64,000 nt of DNA from Mesoterricola silvestris (lineage in GTDB: Bacteria > Acidobacteriota > Holophagae > Holophagales > Holophagaceae), in NCBI RefSeq assembly GCF_030295405.1, contig NZ_AP027080.1:310001-374000 (forward strand), written 5' to 3'. Position numbers and translations under genes: made by a program. Numbering within the stretch: the first letter of the stretch is position 1; the number at the start of each line of letters is the position of its first letter. This document shows, in pieces, positions 39,509 to 49,625 of this stretch. The notes beneath the pieces were generated by a model. That model made no database searches. It saw nothing but the letters and a program-made list of their open reading frames with translations, and was not told where the DNA came from.

Positions 39509-42055
39509 ATGAGATTGACTGCCGAACTCCAGCGCCTGACCCCTCGTCGCCCACGCCTTGGCCCGTGGGCTCGGGGCCTGTCGCCCCTGGTGCTGGCGGC
39601 CAGCCTCCAGGCCCTGCCGGCCCTGGCCCAGGATTCCGAGGTCATCACGAAGATCGAAGTCATCGGGGCCCAAAAGCAGACGGCGGAGACCATCATCTTC
39701 AAGACCGGGCTGAAGACCGGCGACGATCTGCGCAACGTGGACCTCACGGCGATCCTGGACAAGCTCTGGGCCACCAACGCCTTCGACGACATCAAGTTCC
39801 AGGCCGATGACGAGGGCAACGGCAAGAAGCTCATCATCCTCGTCAAGGAGCGGCCCCTCATCAAGGAAGTGGACTTCCGGGGCGGCACCGAAGTGGGCCT
39901 CAGCTCCCTGAAGGACAAGATCAAGGAGAAGAAGCTCACCATCAACCCCGACACGGTCTACGACCCGGAGGCCGCGCGCAAGGTGAAGGACCTCATCGTC
40001 GACCAGTGCGCCGAGAAGGGCTTCCGCAATCCCGTCATCGAGGTGAGCCTGGAGCCCATGGGGCCCACCACCTCCCGCCTTGTCTTCGAAATCAAGGAGG
40101 GCGGGAAGGTCCGGATCTACCGCATCGCCTTCCGGGGCAACAAGGCCATCGGCAGCAAGGCCCTGGCCAGCGTCATGGCCAAGACCCGCAAGCACTGGAT
40201 GTTCAGCTGGCTCACGTCCCATGACCTCCTGGTGGAGAAGAACCTGGACGAGGACCTGATGGCCGTGAAGAAGGCCTACTGGCGCCTGGGCTACAAGGAC
40301 GTCTTCGTGGGCAAGCCCACCATCGAGGTGCGGGACGTCACGGCCGAGAAGAACAAGAAGAAGAACGAGAAGCGCGCCAAGGAGGGCAAGTCCCCCAAGT
40401 ACGACCTGCGCGCGGAGCTGGTGATCCCGATCCTGGAGGGCGAAGCCTACTCCGAAGGCACCTTCAAGCTGGAGGGCAACGACAACGTCATCAAGGGTGA
40501 GGCCGGCGAGAAGTTCTACCGCACCAAGATCGCCGAGGCCAAGCGGGACAACCATTCCTGGCTGGCCAAGCTGCTGAGCATCAAGCCCGACATCAAGGAC
40601 CCCAAGCCGTCCGAGAAGCGGCCCTTCGATCTGGATTCCCTCAACCAGGGCATCGACAAGATCAAGGAGCAGTACAGCAACATGGGCTACATCATGTTCC
40701 GCGCCGAGAAGAAGATGGACGTGCGGGACGAGAACGGGGTCAAGAAGGTGGACGTGACCCTGAAGGTGGACGAGGGCGAGCTCTACACCGTGCGCCACCT
40801 GAATTTCGAGGGCAACAACGTCACCAAGGACAAGGTCCTGCGCCGGGCCATGATCCTCAAGGAAGGCGACCCCTTCCAGACCGAGCTGTTCAAGGACTCC
40901 TTCACGGGGCTGGGGCAGCTGGGCTTCTTCGACGTCAAGACCTCCGAGCCCAAGGTGGACATCGTCCCGGACAAGCCCCAGGTGGACATCACCATCAAGG
41001 GCGAGGAGGCCGGCGTCAACGAGGTGCTCTTCCAGGGCGGCTACGGCTCGGTGCTGGGCTTCTCCCTGGGCATGAGCTTCTCCACCCGGAACCTGGGGGG
41101 CGGCGGCGAGACGCTTTCGCTGAGCTACAACGGGGGCAAGTACCAGCGCATGGCCTCCATCTCCTTCACCGAGCCCTACATCTTCGACCTGCCGTACTCC
41201 CTCACCACCAGCATCTCGGACGGGACCACGGACTACGACGCCTCGCGGGTGGGCGCGGCCTACGCCTACAAGCAGCTCTCCCGGGCCCTGGGCGTGTCCA
41301 TGGGCACGCGGCTTTCCACCTTCATCCCGGGCAAGACCTGGGCCTGGTTCACCACGTACCAGGTGGGCTACACCTTCCGCATCCTGAAGATCGAAGGGGG
41401 CCGGAACTACTACTACCGCGACACCTCCTCCCAGCTCACGTCCACGGTGAACAATTTCATCACCTACAGCACCGTGAACCATCCCTTCAAGCCCACCCAC
41501 GGCACCAAGCTCTCCCTGGGCTTCGAGTACGGGGGCTGGCAGTTCGGTGGAGACCGGCCCTTCTACCGCACGACTCTCGAATTCGCCAAGTGGGCGAACA
41601 TCGGCGAGCGGCACATCTTCGGATTCAATTCCAGCTACGGGTACGTTCGCAACCTGACCAACGACAGTCTGGCCATCTGGGAGCTGTACCGGCCCGGCGG
41701 CGAGAATTCCATCCGCGGCTACACCTACGGCCAGGTGGGCACGGCGGCCAAGGACAACACCAACGCCTCCGTGGTGGTGGGTGGCAACAAGCAGTTCATC
41801 GCCAACGCCGAGTACCAGTTCAAGATCGCCGATCAGTTCCGCATCGTGGCCTTCTACGACGCGGGCAACGCCTGGGCCCAGGGCGTCAAGATCTTCCACG
41901 AATCCCTGCGGCGCAGCGCCGGCCTGGAGTTCCGCTTCTTCCTTCCCATCAGTCCGGCCCCGCTGCGGCTGATCTGGGCCCGCAAGCTCAACCCCTACGA
42001 ATTCGATACCGAGGGGAAGACGCAGTTCCAGTTCAGCATCGGCACCACCTTCTGA
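39509..42055 (+). CDS. bamA: Outer membrane protein assembly factor BamA
   Basis: 848-aa Omp85 core of the BAM complex. A signal sequence (LVLAASLQALPALAQ) precedes five POTRA-like units (about residues 45-470; repeat signs such as FRGNKAIGSKAL and FEGNNVTKDKVLRRAM) and a 16-strand barrel with the lid-lock motif SIRGY near 737 and a terminal Phe. A Lys-rich insertion (KKKNEKRAKEGKSPK) lies in the third POTRA. Length is slightly above the E. coli protein (810). Directly followed by skp. Confidence 0.95.
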   Translation: MRLTAELQRLTPRRPRLGPWARGLSPLVLAASLQALPALAQDSEVITKIEVIGAQKQTAETIIFKTGLKTGDDLRNVDLTAILDKLWATNAFDDIKFQADDEGNGKKLIILVKERPLIKEVDFRGGTEVGLSSLKDKIKEKKLTINPDTVYDPEAARKVKDLIVDQCAEKGFRNPVIEVSLEPMGPTTSRLVFEIKEGGKVRIYRIAFRGNKAIGSKALASVMAKTRKHWMFSWLTSHDLLVEKNLDEDLMAVKKAYWRLGYKDVFVGKPTIEVRDVTAEKNKKKNEKRAKEGKSPKYDLRAELVIPILEGEAYSEGTFKLEGNDNVIKGEAGEKFYRTKIAEAKRDNHSWLAKLLSIKPDIKDPKPSEKRPFDLDSLNQGIDKIKEQYSNMGYIMFRAEKKMDVRDENGVKKVDVTLKVDEGELYTVRHLNFEGNNVTKDKVLRRAMILKEGDPFQTELFKDSFTGLGQLGFFDVKTSEPKVDIVPDKPQVDITIKGEEAGVNEVLFQGGYGSVLGFSLGMSFSTRNLGGGGETLSLSYNGGKYQRMASISFTEPYIFDLPYSLTTSISDGTTDYDASRVGAAYAYKQLSRALGVSMGTRLSTFIPGKTWAWFTTYQVGYTFRILKIEGGRNYYYRDTSSQLTSTVNNFITYSTVNHPFKPTHGTKLSLGFEYGGWQFGGDRPFYRTTLEFAKWANIGERHIFGFNSSYGYVRNLTNDSLAIWELYRPGGENSIRGYTYGQVGTAAKDNTNASVVVGGNKQFIANAEYQFKIADQFRIVAFYDAGNAWAQGVKIFHESLRRSAGLEFRFFLPISPAPLRLIWARKLNPYEFDTEGKTQFQFSIGTTF

Positions 42056-42089
42056 TTCCTTCCCCAACACCGTCACCATGGAGCCACCC

Positions 42090-42671
42090 ATGCGCATCCT
42101 GAACGCCCTGCTGCCCCTGGCGGCCGTCGTGAGCCTTTCCGCCCAGGACATCACCCCCAAGATCGCCGTCTTCGTGCCCGATCGGCTCATCGCCAACACC
42201 GTGCGGGGCCGCCAGCTCTTCGCCGAACTGGAAGTCGTGAAGAAGAACCTCGAGGAGAAGCTCAAGGCCAAGGGCGAGGAAGGGGCCCGCCTCCAGGCCC
42301 AGCTCCAGTCCCCCAGCCTCAGCGACGCCGGCAAGGAGCAGATCACCAAGCAGCTCCGCGACGCCGACTACGAGTTCAAGAAGCTCCAGGAGGACAGCCA
42401 GGCCGAGTTCCAGAAGACCCAGCAGAAGGTCTTCGGCCAGTTCCAGCAGGAAGTGGGCCCCATCGTGGACGCCGTGGCCAAGGAGCAGAAGATCCAGCTG
42501 GTGCTCCAGTACCAGCAGGGCCTCATCGCCTACGGCGAGGAATCCTGGATGCTGGCCTTCACCAACGAAGTGGCCAAGCGCTTCGACGCGAAGTCCCCCG
42601 CCGCCCCCGCCGCGGCCAAGCCCGCCCCCGCCGCGAAGCCCGCGGCCAAGCCCGCTACCCCGAAGAAATAG
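42090..42671 (+). CDS. skp: OmpH/Skp-family periplasmic chaperone
   Basis: 193-aa protein with a signal peptide (ILNALLPLAAVVSLSAQ), then the Skp layout: strand (KIAVFVPDRLI), long alpha-helical arms (residues about 40-140), closing strand, and an Ala/Pro/Lys-rich tail (AAPAAAKPAPAAKPAAKP). Escorts outer-membrane proteins to BamA. ATG at 42090 with GGAG upstream; 34 bp after bamA. Three-prime end abuts dut, read from the other strand. Confidence 0.88.
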   Translation: MRILNALLPLAAVVSLSAQDITPKIAVFVPDRLIANTVRGRQLFAELEVVKKNLEEKLKAKGEEGARLQAQLQSPSLSDAGKEQITKQLRDADYEFKKLQEDSQAEFQKTQQKVFGQFQQEVGPIVDAVAKEQKIQLVLQYQQGLIAYGEESWMLAFTNEVAKRFDAKSPAAPAAAKPAPAAKPAAKPATPKK

Positions 42672-43133
<462 letters not shown>

Positions 43134-43205
43134 GGGCGCTCCGACCTGCCATCCTAACCCGCCGGGCCCCCTTCTGCGTTACCTTTCAAGAGTGCGGAGG
43201 TCACC

Positions 43206-44054
43206 ATGAGGATCGGGATCGCGTTGGCGACGTTGACGGTTTGTGCCGGCCTGGCGGCGGCGGACGGCCCCGGCTCCGGCAACCGCACCGAAGTGCGCAG
43301 CGAGCGGCTGGCCTTCGGTTCCAAGCTCTGGGTGAAGAACCGCAACGGCGCCATCCGGGTGGTGGGCTGGGACAAGGAGGAGGTGGCCCTCAGCGCCCAG
43401 ATCCGGGACAGCCCCAAGCGCAAGATCGATCTGGTGGTCCAGCACGTCGGCGCGGATCTGGATATCGAAGCCCAGTTCCAGCAGCCCATGGTCATGTTCA
43501 GCTTCGGCTTCTCCCCCAGCCCGCGGTGCGAAATGACCCTCAGCGTGCCGCGCCGGCTCCTGGGCCACTTCCGCACCACCAACGGCCCGGTGACCGTGTC
43601 CACCCTGGAGGGCTATGCCCGGTGCGAAACCACCAACGGCGACGTGGTGATCCGGGACCTCAAGGGCGAGGCCCTGGCCGAGACCACCAACGGCGCCCTG
43701 GAGGCCTACAACCTCAAGGCCCGCATCAAGGGCGGCACCACCAACGGCCGGATCCGCCTGGAGGACGTGGAGGGGGGCATCCAGGTGGAGACCACCAACG
43801 GCGGCATCGTCGCCCGCAACCTGGACGGCTGGGGGGAGGGGATCCGCCTGGAGAGCACCAACGGCGGCATCGACGTGGTCCTGGGCCGGGCCACGGGGAA
43901 TATCCGCGCCGAGAACTCCAACGGATCCATCGATATCAAAGTGCCCGGCGCCACGGTGGTGGAATCGGCCAAGCACTCGGCCCACGTGAAGGTTCCCGGG
44001 CGGGACCAGAAGATCACCCTGGAAACCACCAACGGCAGCATCACGGTCCGCTGA
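43206..44054 (+). CDS. Secreted DUF4097-like beta-helix protein with TTNG ladder
   Basis: 282 aa with a signal peptide (ALATLTVCAGLAAA). The C-terminal two thirds repeat T-T-N-G turns at residues 124-127, 142-145, 160-163, 178-181, 196-199, then variants at 217-220, 237-240 and 274-277. The first five are spaced exactly 18 residues, one turn of a right-handed beta-solenoid. The family (DUF4097/putative adhesin) is common in cell-envelope stress contexts, but no activity is known. First gene of a three-gene operon; M16-like gene begins 12 bp on. Confidence 0.85.
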   Translation: MRIGIALATLTVCAGLAAADGPGSGNRTEVRSERLAFGSKLWVKNRNGAIRVVGWDKEEVALSAQIRDSPKRKIDLVVQHVGADLDIEAQFQQPMVMFSFGFSPSPRCEMTLSVPRRLLGHFRTTNGPVTVSTLEGYARCETTNGDVVIRDLKGEALAETTNGALEAYNLKARIKGGTTNGRIRLEDVEGGIQVETTNGGIVARNLDGWGEGIRLESTNGGIDVVLGRATGNIRAENSNGSIDIKVPGATVVESAKHSAHVKVPGRDQKITLETTNGSITVR

Positions 44055-44066
44055 TAACCTGGAGGC

Positions 44067-45749
44067 ATGTTCGACCCGCGACCGTTCCTCCTGGCCTTCC
44101 TGGGCGCGGCCTGCGCCGCCCAGATCATCCAGCCCCCCGAGGTGGTGGACCGTACCCTGTCCAACGGCCTGAGGGTGCTGATGGTGGAAAGGCCGGGCGT
44201 CGGGGCGGTGCGGGCCGAGGTCTTCCTGCAGGGGGGCCGGGCGGCGTCCGGTGATCTGGCCCCCGCGGCCGCCGATCTCCTGGCCCGCAGCCTCTTCCGC
44301 CGCCAGGCTTCCGCCCAGGTGGAGAAGGACCTGGACCTGGCCCTGCGCCAGGAGGGCACCGCCTTCGAGACCCTCCGCCTGGAGCGCCTGCGCCAGGCCC
44401 GGCGCCCGGACCGGGCTCCCTCGGCGGAACTGCCGGCCCTCCAGGCCATGCACCGGGCGGCCCTGGGGACCATCCAGGACCGCCTCCGCCCCTCCGACGC
44501 CTGGGACGAAGTGGACGCCCTGGGGGGCACCCACCGCACCTGGGCGGTGACCGCCGACTACATCACCCACGGCCTGGATCTGCCCGCCGGCCAGGTGGAG
44601 GCCTGGTGCCGCCTGGAGGCGGCCCTCCTGGCCCACCCGGTCCTGGGGCGTTTCCCCCTGGAGCGGGAGCGGCTCCTCCTGGACGTGGACAACGGCAAGC
44701 CGCCGTGCCCCTCCTCCCTTTCCGTGCTGCTTTCCATGGCCCTGGCGGGGCGCCCCTACGCCCAGGCCTCGGAGTTCCACCGTTCCGACGTGGAGGCCAT
44801 CACCCTGGCCGATCTGAGGGCCCTGGGCCGCCGCCTCCTGGTGCCCGGGCGCATGACCCTGGTCCTGGTGGGGGACGTCCACGCGGAGGCCCTCCTGCCC
44901 GCCCTGGAGCGCGCCTTCGGGGCCCTGGGGCGGGGCGAGCCGGTGCCGGGACCCGCGCCCTTCAAGGACGACGATCCCATGAACGCCCTGGAATCCCCCG
45001 CGGGGCGCAAGCTCATGGTGAGCACCACCGGGGAGACCCGCATCATCGTGGGGTGGCGGATCCCCGCGATCAATCATCCCGACGGTCCCGCCCTGCGCGC
45101 CCTGGCCCAGGTGATGGCCGGCAGCCCTAGCGCCCGCCTCAACCAGGCCCTGCTCACCACCAAGGGGCTCGCCAGCTCCCTCACCCTCAACGCCGGGGTT
45201 CCCGGGGAGCGGGACCTGAACCTCCTGGTGCTGGAGGCCGAGCCCGCCCCGGGCCATTCCCTGGCGGAACTGGAGCAGGCCATCACGGGCGAAGTGATGC
45301 GGCTCCAGCGGGAGCCGCTGCCGGAGGCCGAGGTGCGCCGGGCCCAGCTCCAGCTGGAAGTGCGCCAGATCCAGGTGCAGGAGGACGCGGCGGCCCTGGC
45401 CGCGGTCCTGGGCAGGTCCCAGTGCCAGGGGGGAGACTGGCGCCTGGCCTTCCGGTCCCTGTCCGCCGCCCGGGACCTCCGGCCCTCGGACATCCAGGCC
45501 GCGGCCCGCACCTACCTGGATCCCTCCCGCATGACCCTGGCCCAGTTCGGGCCGGATCCGCTCCTGCTGCCCCTGGACGAGACCGAAAGCCGTCTGCTCC
45601 GGGTGCTCAACGCCCTGGTGCAGCGGCGCCTGAGCGACCCCGTGGAGGCCCAGGGCGTGCTGCGGGAGGCCCTCCGGCAGCTGCGCATGCTGAGCCCCGG
45701 GGAACGCCTGCAGACCCTCAAGCTCCTGGAAGCCCAGGTGGCGCCGTGA
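44067..45749 (+). CDS. M16-like peptidase-fold protein lacking the zinc motif (first of two)
   Basis: 560 aa with a signal peptide (FLLAFLGAACAAQ). The start of the mature chain (TLSNGLRVLMVERPGVGAVRAEVFLQGG) is typical of insulinase-family M16 proteins, and VLVGDVHAEALLPALERAFGAL is their domain 1 end. The HxxEH zinc motif, expected shortly after the GG segment, is absent (GGRAASGDLAPAAADLLARS), so it is probably not a protease by itself. A C-terminal 80-residue helical extension follows. Overlaps the second M16-like gene by 4 bp. Confidence 0.8.
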   Translation: MFDPRPFLLAFLGAACAAQIIQPPEVVDRTLSNGLRVLMVERPGVGAVRAEVFLQGGRAASGDLAPAAADLLARSLFRRQASAQVEKDLDLALRQEGTAFETLRLERLRQARRPDRAPSAELPALQAMHRAALGTIQDRLRPSDAWDEVDALGGTHRTWAVTADYITHGLDLPAGQVEAWCRLEAALLAHPVLGRFPLERERLLLDVDNGKPPCPSSLSVLLSMALAGRPYAQASEFHRSDVEAITLADLRALGRRLLVPGRMTLVLVGDVHAEALLPALERAFGALGRGEPVPGPAPFKDDDPMNALESPAGRKLMVSTTGETRIIVGWRIPAINHPDGPALRALAQVMAGSPSARLNQALLTTKGLASSLTLNAGVPGERDLNLLVLEAEPAPGHSLAELEQAITGEVMRLQREPLPEAEVRRAQLQLEVRQIQVQEDAAALAAVLGRSQCQGGDWRLAFRSLSAARDLRPSDIQAAARTYLDPSRMTLAQFGPDPLLLPLDETESRLLRVLNALVQRRLSDPVEAQGVLREALRQLRMLSPGERLQTLKLLEAQVAP

Positions 45750-46984
45750 GGGCCGCCCTCTTCCTCACCTGCGCGGCCCTCGCGGCCGCACCAGGCCCCC
45801 AGACCTTCTCCCTGCCTTCCGGCCTGAAGTGCGTGCTGCTGGAGAACCACGACCAGCCCCTCCTGCGGGTGGAACTGGCCACCCGGTGGCAGGGGGAGCC
45901 GAAGCCCGGCATGGCGGTGTTCCTGGGCCAGCTCATGGGCTCCGGGGGGGTGGGGGCCTTCACCCGGGCCGAGTTCAACCGGGCCCTGGACGACCAGGGC
46001 ATCACCTTCGGGTTCCAGGCCCGGCCCGGCCTCTTCCGCTGGACCCTGGCCACGGACAGCCGCAGCCAGGAGCCCGCCATGGAGCTGTTGGCGGACGCGG
46101 TGTTCCGGCCGGTTTTCGATCCCCAGGCCGTGGCGGCCCTGCGCCAGGCCGATGGCCAGCGCCTCACGGCCGGCACGGCGGCGGACCGCGGGCGGGCCCG
46201 CTTCCTGGGAGCCCTGGGGGACCCCCCGGGGGAGGCGCCCGCGCCGCGGGGCGCCCTGGAGGGCCTGGAGTTCGCCGACCTCCAGGGCTTCCGCCAGCGG
46301 GTGCTGCGTCCGGAGCATTCGATGCTGGTCCTCCACGGGGACCTGAGCCTTTCGCAGGCCAAGGAACTGGTCTTCCTGCATTTCGGGCTTTGGGGCCCGG
46401 CCTCCGCCCCGCCGGCCGGGGCGGCGGTGCCCCCCCCGGCGGAACCCCGGCTCCTGGAGGTGCTGGAGGGGGGCGAGGCGGAGCTGTGGGCCGGACGGAC
46501 CAGCGATGGGTGCGACCCGGCGGTGCGGGAGCTGCTGGCGGACCTGCTGGAGCAGCTGCCCCGGGTCCTGTCCCCGGGCCTGGTGCGGGAATTCAGCCTC
46601 GGTCCCGGCCAGCCGCTCCTCGTCAAGGTCAAGGCGGGCGCCGCCGGGAAGGACGGCCTGGTGGCGGCCTTCCTGGAGACCCTGGGCACCCTGAGGACCC
46701 GGGGCTTCACCGGGCGGGACCTGGAGCGGGCCCGCACCCGCTGGAACGCCCGCATCGGGGCCCTGCCCCTGCATCCCCAGGACCTGGTGCGGCGCCTGGA
46801 GGAAGGGGTCCTGGACCCGGCCTTCCGCAGGCGGGTGGAGGCCGTGAGCCTGGCGGACGTCAACGCCGCCCTGGCCGCCCTGCTGGCCCCGGCGGACCTG
46901 CGGTTCCTCCTGCTGGGCGGGGACGCCGCCCTGGTTCAGAAGGCCGAGGACGCGGGCCTGGGGCCCGCGGTGGCCATCAACTGA
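45746..46984 (+). CDS. M16-like peptidase-fold protein lacking the zinc motif (second of two)
   Basis: 412 aa, GTG start at 45746 overlapping the stop of the first M16-like gene (GTGA). Signal peptide (ALFLTCAALAAA), then PSGLKCVLLENHDQPLLRVELATRWQGEPKPGMAVFLGQLMGSGG (quoted in part), which aligns with the M16 start but has no HxxEH. In most M16B pairs one partner is active and one is not; here neither shows the motif. Probably secreted as a heterodimer with the previous product. Convergent with purC, overlapping by 8 bp. Confidence 0.78.
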   Translation: MRAALFLTCAALAAAPGPQTFSLPSGLKCVLLENHDQPLLRVELATRWQGEPKPGMAVFLGQLMGSGGVGAFTRAEFNRALDDQGITFGFQARPGLFRWTLATDSRSQEPAMELLADAVFRPVFDPQAVAALRQADGQRLTAGTAADRGRARFLGALGDPPGEAPAPRGALEGLEFADLQGFRQRVLRPEHSMLVLHGDLSLSQAKELVFLHFGLWGPASAPPAGAAVPPPAEPRLLEVLEGGEAELWAGRTSDGCDPAVRELLADLLEQLPRVLSPGLVREFSLGPGQPLLVKVKAGAAGKDGLVAAFLETLGTLRTRGFTGRDLERARTRWNARIGALPLHPQDLVRRLEEGVLDPAFRRRVEAVSLADVNAALAALLAPADLRFLLLGGDAALVQKAEDAGLGPAVAIN

Positions 46985-47858
46985 CCCCGAAGCGGGAGGC
47001 CAGGTCCAGGTACCGTTCCTGGATGCCCTGGATCACGTGGGGGGGCAGGTGGGGTGCCGGCGGCTGCTTGTTCCAGTGGGGGAGGGTCTCCAGGTAGTCC
47101 CGCAGGAACTGCTTGTCCAGGCTCGGGGGGTTGGCGCCGGGCTTCCAGGCGTCCGCCAGCCAGTAGCGGCTGGAATCGGGCGTGAGCACCTCGTCGATGA
47201 GCATCAGGCTGCCGTCCTCCAGGAGCCCGAACTCGAACTTGGTGTCGGCCAGGAGGATGCCCCGTTCCAGGGCCAGTTCGCAGCCCCGGCGGTAGAGTGC
47301 CAGGCTGGCGTCCCGCACCCGCAGGGCCAGGTCCTGGCCGATGAGGCCGGCCATGGTGGCGAAGTCGATGTTCTCGTCGTGGCCCTCCTCGGCCTTGGTG
47401 GAGGGGGTGAAGATGGGCTCGGGCAGGCGATCGGCGTTCCGCAGGCCCGGGGGCAGGGGGATGCCGCAGACGGTGCCGGCGCGGCCGTACTCCTTGAGGC
47501 CGGAACCGGCCAGGTAGCCGCGCACCACGCACTCCACGGGCAGGGGGGCCGTCTTGCGCACGAGGATGGAGCGGCCCTCCAGCAGGGCGGCGTAGGGCCG
47601 CAGGACCTCGGGGTAGGCCTCCACCCGGGTGGCTTCCAGGTGATTGGGCAGGAGGCCCCGGGTGGCGTCGAACCAGAAATTGGCCACCTGGGTGAGGATC
47701 CGCCCCTTGCCCGGGATGCCTTCGGGCATGATGCAGTCGAAGGCGGAGATGCGGTCCGTGGCCACGATGAGCAGGCTGCGACCCAGGTCGTAGACGTCCC
47801 GCACTTTGCCCCGCCGGAAGGCGGGGAGGGGCAGGTCGGTGGTGAGAAGTGCGTCCAT
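46977..47858 (-). CDS. purC: Phosphoribosylaminoimidazole-succinocarboxamide synthase
   Basis: Joins aspartate to CAIR in purine synthesis. 293 aa of the longer SAICAR synthase type: GKVRDVYDLG, VATDRISAFD, VVRGYLAGSGLKEY, ADTKFEFG and DEVLTPDSSRYW are all intact. ATG at 47858 follows GAGGA; the much longer in-frame ORF upstream belongs to the TPR gene. Eleven bases after that gene's stop, so they form an operon. Confidence 0.96.
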   Translation of the reverse strand: MDALLTTDLPLPAFRRGKVRDVYDLGRSLLIVATDRISAFDCIMPEGIPGKGRILTQVANFWFDATRGLLPNHLEATRVEAYPEVLRPYAALLEGRSILVRKTAPLPVECVVRGYLAGSGLKEYGRAGTVCGIPLPPGLRNADRLPEPIFTPSTKAEEGHDENIDFATMAGLIGQDLALRVRDASLALYRRGCELALERGILLADTKFEFGLLEDGSLMLIDEVLTPDSSRYWLADAWKPGANPPSLDKQFLRDYLETLPHWNKQPPAPHLPPHVIQGIQERYLDLASRFGVS

Positions 47859-47869
47859 GGGGTCCTCGC

Positions 47870-48922
47870 TCAGGGGGTGGGGGGCAGTTCGGGGATGTGC
47901 CGGGGGGTGGGGGCCAGCCAATGCAGGGCCATGGGCAGGAGCTGGTAGCGGTTCTGGATGTTCACCCACCGGGACAGCTCGGTCTCTCGTACGGTCGCTC
48001 CGGGACCGGTGACGGGCAGGCCCCGGTCGGTGCAGAAGGTCTTCACCTCGGCCCCGGTGACCCCCAGGAGGGTGGGCAGCACGTCGAAGGGGTAGGTGTT
48101 CTCGTGGGGGGGGGCGGCCAGGATCCGGTAGTCGAAGGTCTCCCGCAGCACCGAAAGGGTGGCCTCCCGGTTCAGCTCCAGGGCCGCGTCCAGGTGGGGG
48201 AAGGGGTCCTGGCCGCCCAGGCTCCGGGCCTGGGCGGCGCCCAGGTGGGCCAGGGGGTGGACGGGGTTGGCCTTGAGGAGCTTGGCGAAGGCTTCGCCCG
48301 CCTCCAGGGCCCTGCCCAGATTGATGAGGCATTCACCGCGGTGCAGGAGGGCCTCGGGGTTGCGGGGGTCCTGGTTCAGGATGCGGTCCGTGACCTCCAG
48401 GAGCTCCTCCACCATGCCGGCCTTGCGCAGGAGGGCCGAGAGGTTGTCCAGGGCCGTGCGGTGGCTGGGGGTGAGCAGGAGGAGCCGCTCCAGGAGCTCG
48501 ATGGCGTGCGCATCGTCGGGCTCCTGTTCCGCGCGCTGGGCCCAGTCCCACAGGACCTCGGCCTGGCGCGCCACGGGGTGGCCCAGGGTGCCCCGGCGCT
48601 CGTCGGAGGGATGCAGGAGCTGGGTGCACACCCAGGTGTAGCGCGCCGGATCCCGGCCCCCGGCGGAGCCCAGCTCGTCCTCGATGGCGCGGATGATGGT
48701 CTTCAGTCCGCGGTCCCACAGGGTGGGCACGGGCATCTGCACATGGGTCTGGAGCTCCCGCCGCAGGGGCTGGAGGGGATCCCCGGTGCGGCCCAGGTGG
48801 AGCTTGAGGCGCAGGAGGCGCAAATCGCCGGGGGGGTCCGACTCCACCCGCACCCGCAGGGCAAGTTCCCCCGTGTCGGGGTCGAATCCGTCGAGGAGGA
48901 GGTACTGGAGGTGCGCCCGCAT
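47870..48922 (-). CDS. TPR-containing protein of unknown function
   Basis: 350 aa, cytoplasmic (no signal or membrane segment). N-terminal domain (residues 1-110) is unrecognised; the middle has tetratricopeptide-like helices (AIELLERLLLLTPSHRTALDNLSALL, PEALLHRGECLINLGRALEAGEAFAKLL, quoted in part); the C-terminus has a short FDVLPTLLGVTGAEVKTF segment. It is the upstream gene of the purC pair. No function can be assigned. Confidence 0.7.
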   Translation of the reverse strand: MRAHLQYLLLDGFDPDTGELALRVRVESDPPGDLRLLRLKLHLGRTGDPLQPLRRELQTHVQMPVPTLWDRGLKTIIRAIEDELGSAGGRDPARYTWVCTQLLHPSDERRGTLGHPVARQAEVLWDWAQRAEQEPDDAHAIELLERLLLLTPSHRTALDNLSALLRKAGMVEELLEVTDRILNQDPRNPEALLHRGECLINLGRALEAGEAFAKLLKANPVHPLAHLGAAQARSLGGQDPFPHLDAALELNREATLSVLRETFDYRILAAPPHENTYPFDVLPTLLGVTGAEVKTFCTDRGLPVTGPGATVRETELSRWVNIQNRYQLLPMALHWLAPTPRHIPELPPTP

Positions 48923-49003
48923 AGGAAGAGATTAGCAAAGGTAGTTGACCTCGAGTCCTTTACCCATGAAGATTGGGATGTTCCAGATCCGCAGGGAGCT
49001 CCC

Positions 49004-49618
49004 ATGAAAATCTCGTCGGCCGTCGGTTGCGCCCTCCTCGCCCTGGCACCCGCGACGGTGCATGCGGGGGGTCTCGAAGTGGGGCTGTTGGTGGACAAGC
49101 AGGTGGGCAAGGCCCAGACGCTCGCGGCGCCTTCCAACGGGCTGAAGGCCGGCAACTACGATTCGGTGGGCCCCACCGGGGTGGGTTTCCGGGCGGCCTA
49201 CACCTTCCTGGATCTGAAGATCGCCGGGGTGGGCGCGGTCCTCACCTACCATCCCAAGGCGGAGGGGGACCTGAAGCTGGGTTCGAACAACCTGGGCAAG
49301 TTCGGTTCCGAATATTCCTCCGTGGGCCTGCAGGCGGACTGGAAGTTCATCATCAACCTCAACGCGGGCATCGACTACCGCTTCGAGAAGCTGACCACCT
49401 CCGGGCCCGGGCTGCCTTCGGAGACCACGAACCAGGGCCGCCCCTGGGTGCGCGCGGGCGTGGGGTTCTCCGCTCCGCTGCCGGTGGTGAGCCCCTTCGT
49501 GCGGCTTGAGGTGGCGGCGCCCCTCAGCACGTCCTCCAAGGGCGACAGCAACGAGGAATTCCGGAAGGCCATGTCGCCTTCCTTCCAGGTGGCCCTCTAC
49601 GGGGGCATCCGCTTCTAG
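49004..49618 (+). CDS. Small outer-membrane beta-barrel protein
   Basis: 204 aa with a signal peptide (VGCALLALAPATVHA) and an alternating hydrophobic pattern through to a terminal Phe (YGGIRF), as expected of an 8-strand OmpA/OmpW-like barrel inserted by BAM. ATG at 49004 follows GGGAG. Eight bp before the MBL gene, so likely cotranscribed. Ligand unknown. Confidence 0.7.
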   Translation: MKISSAVGCALLALAPATVHAGGLEVGLLVDKQVGKAQTLAAPSNGLKAGNYDSVGPTGVGFRAAYTFLDLKIAGVGAVLTYHPKAEGDLKLGSNNLGKFGSEYSSVGLQADWKFIINLNAGIDYRFEKLTTSGPGLPSETTNQGRPWVRAGVGFSAPLPVVSPFVRLEVAAPLSTSSKGDSNEEFRKAMSPSFQVALYGGIRF

Positions 49619-49625
49619 GGACCCC

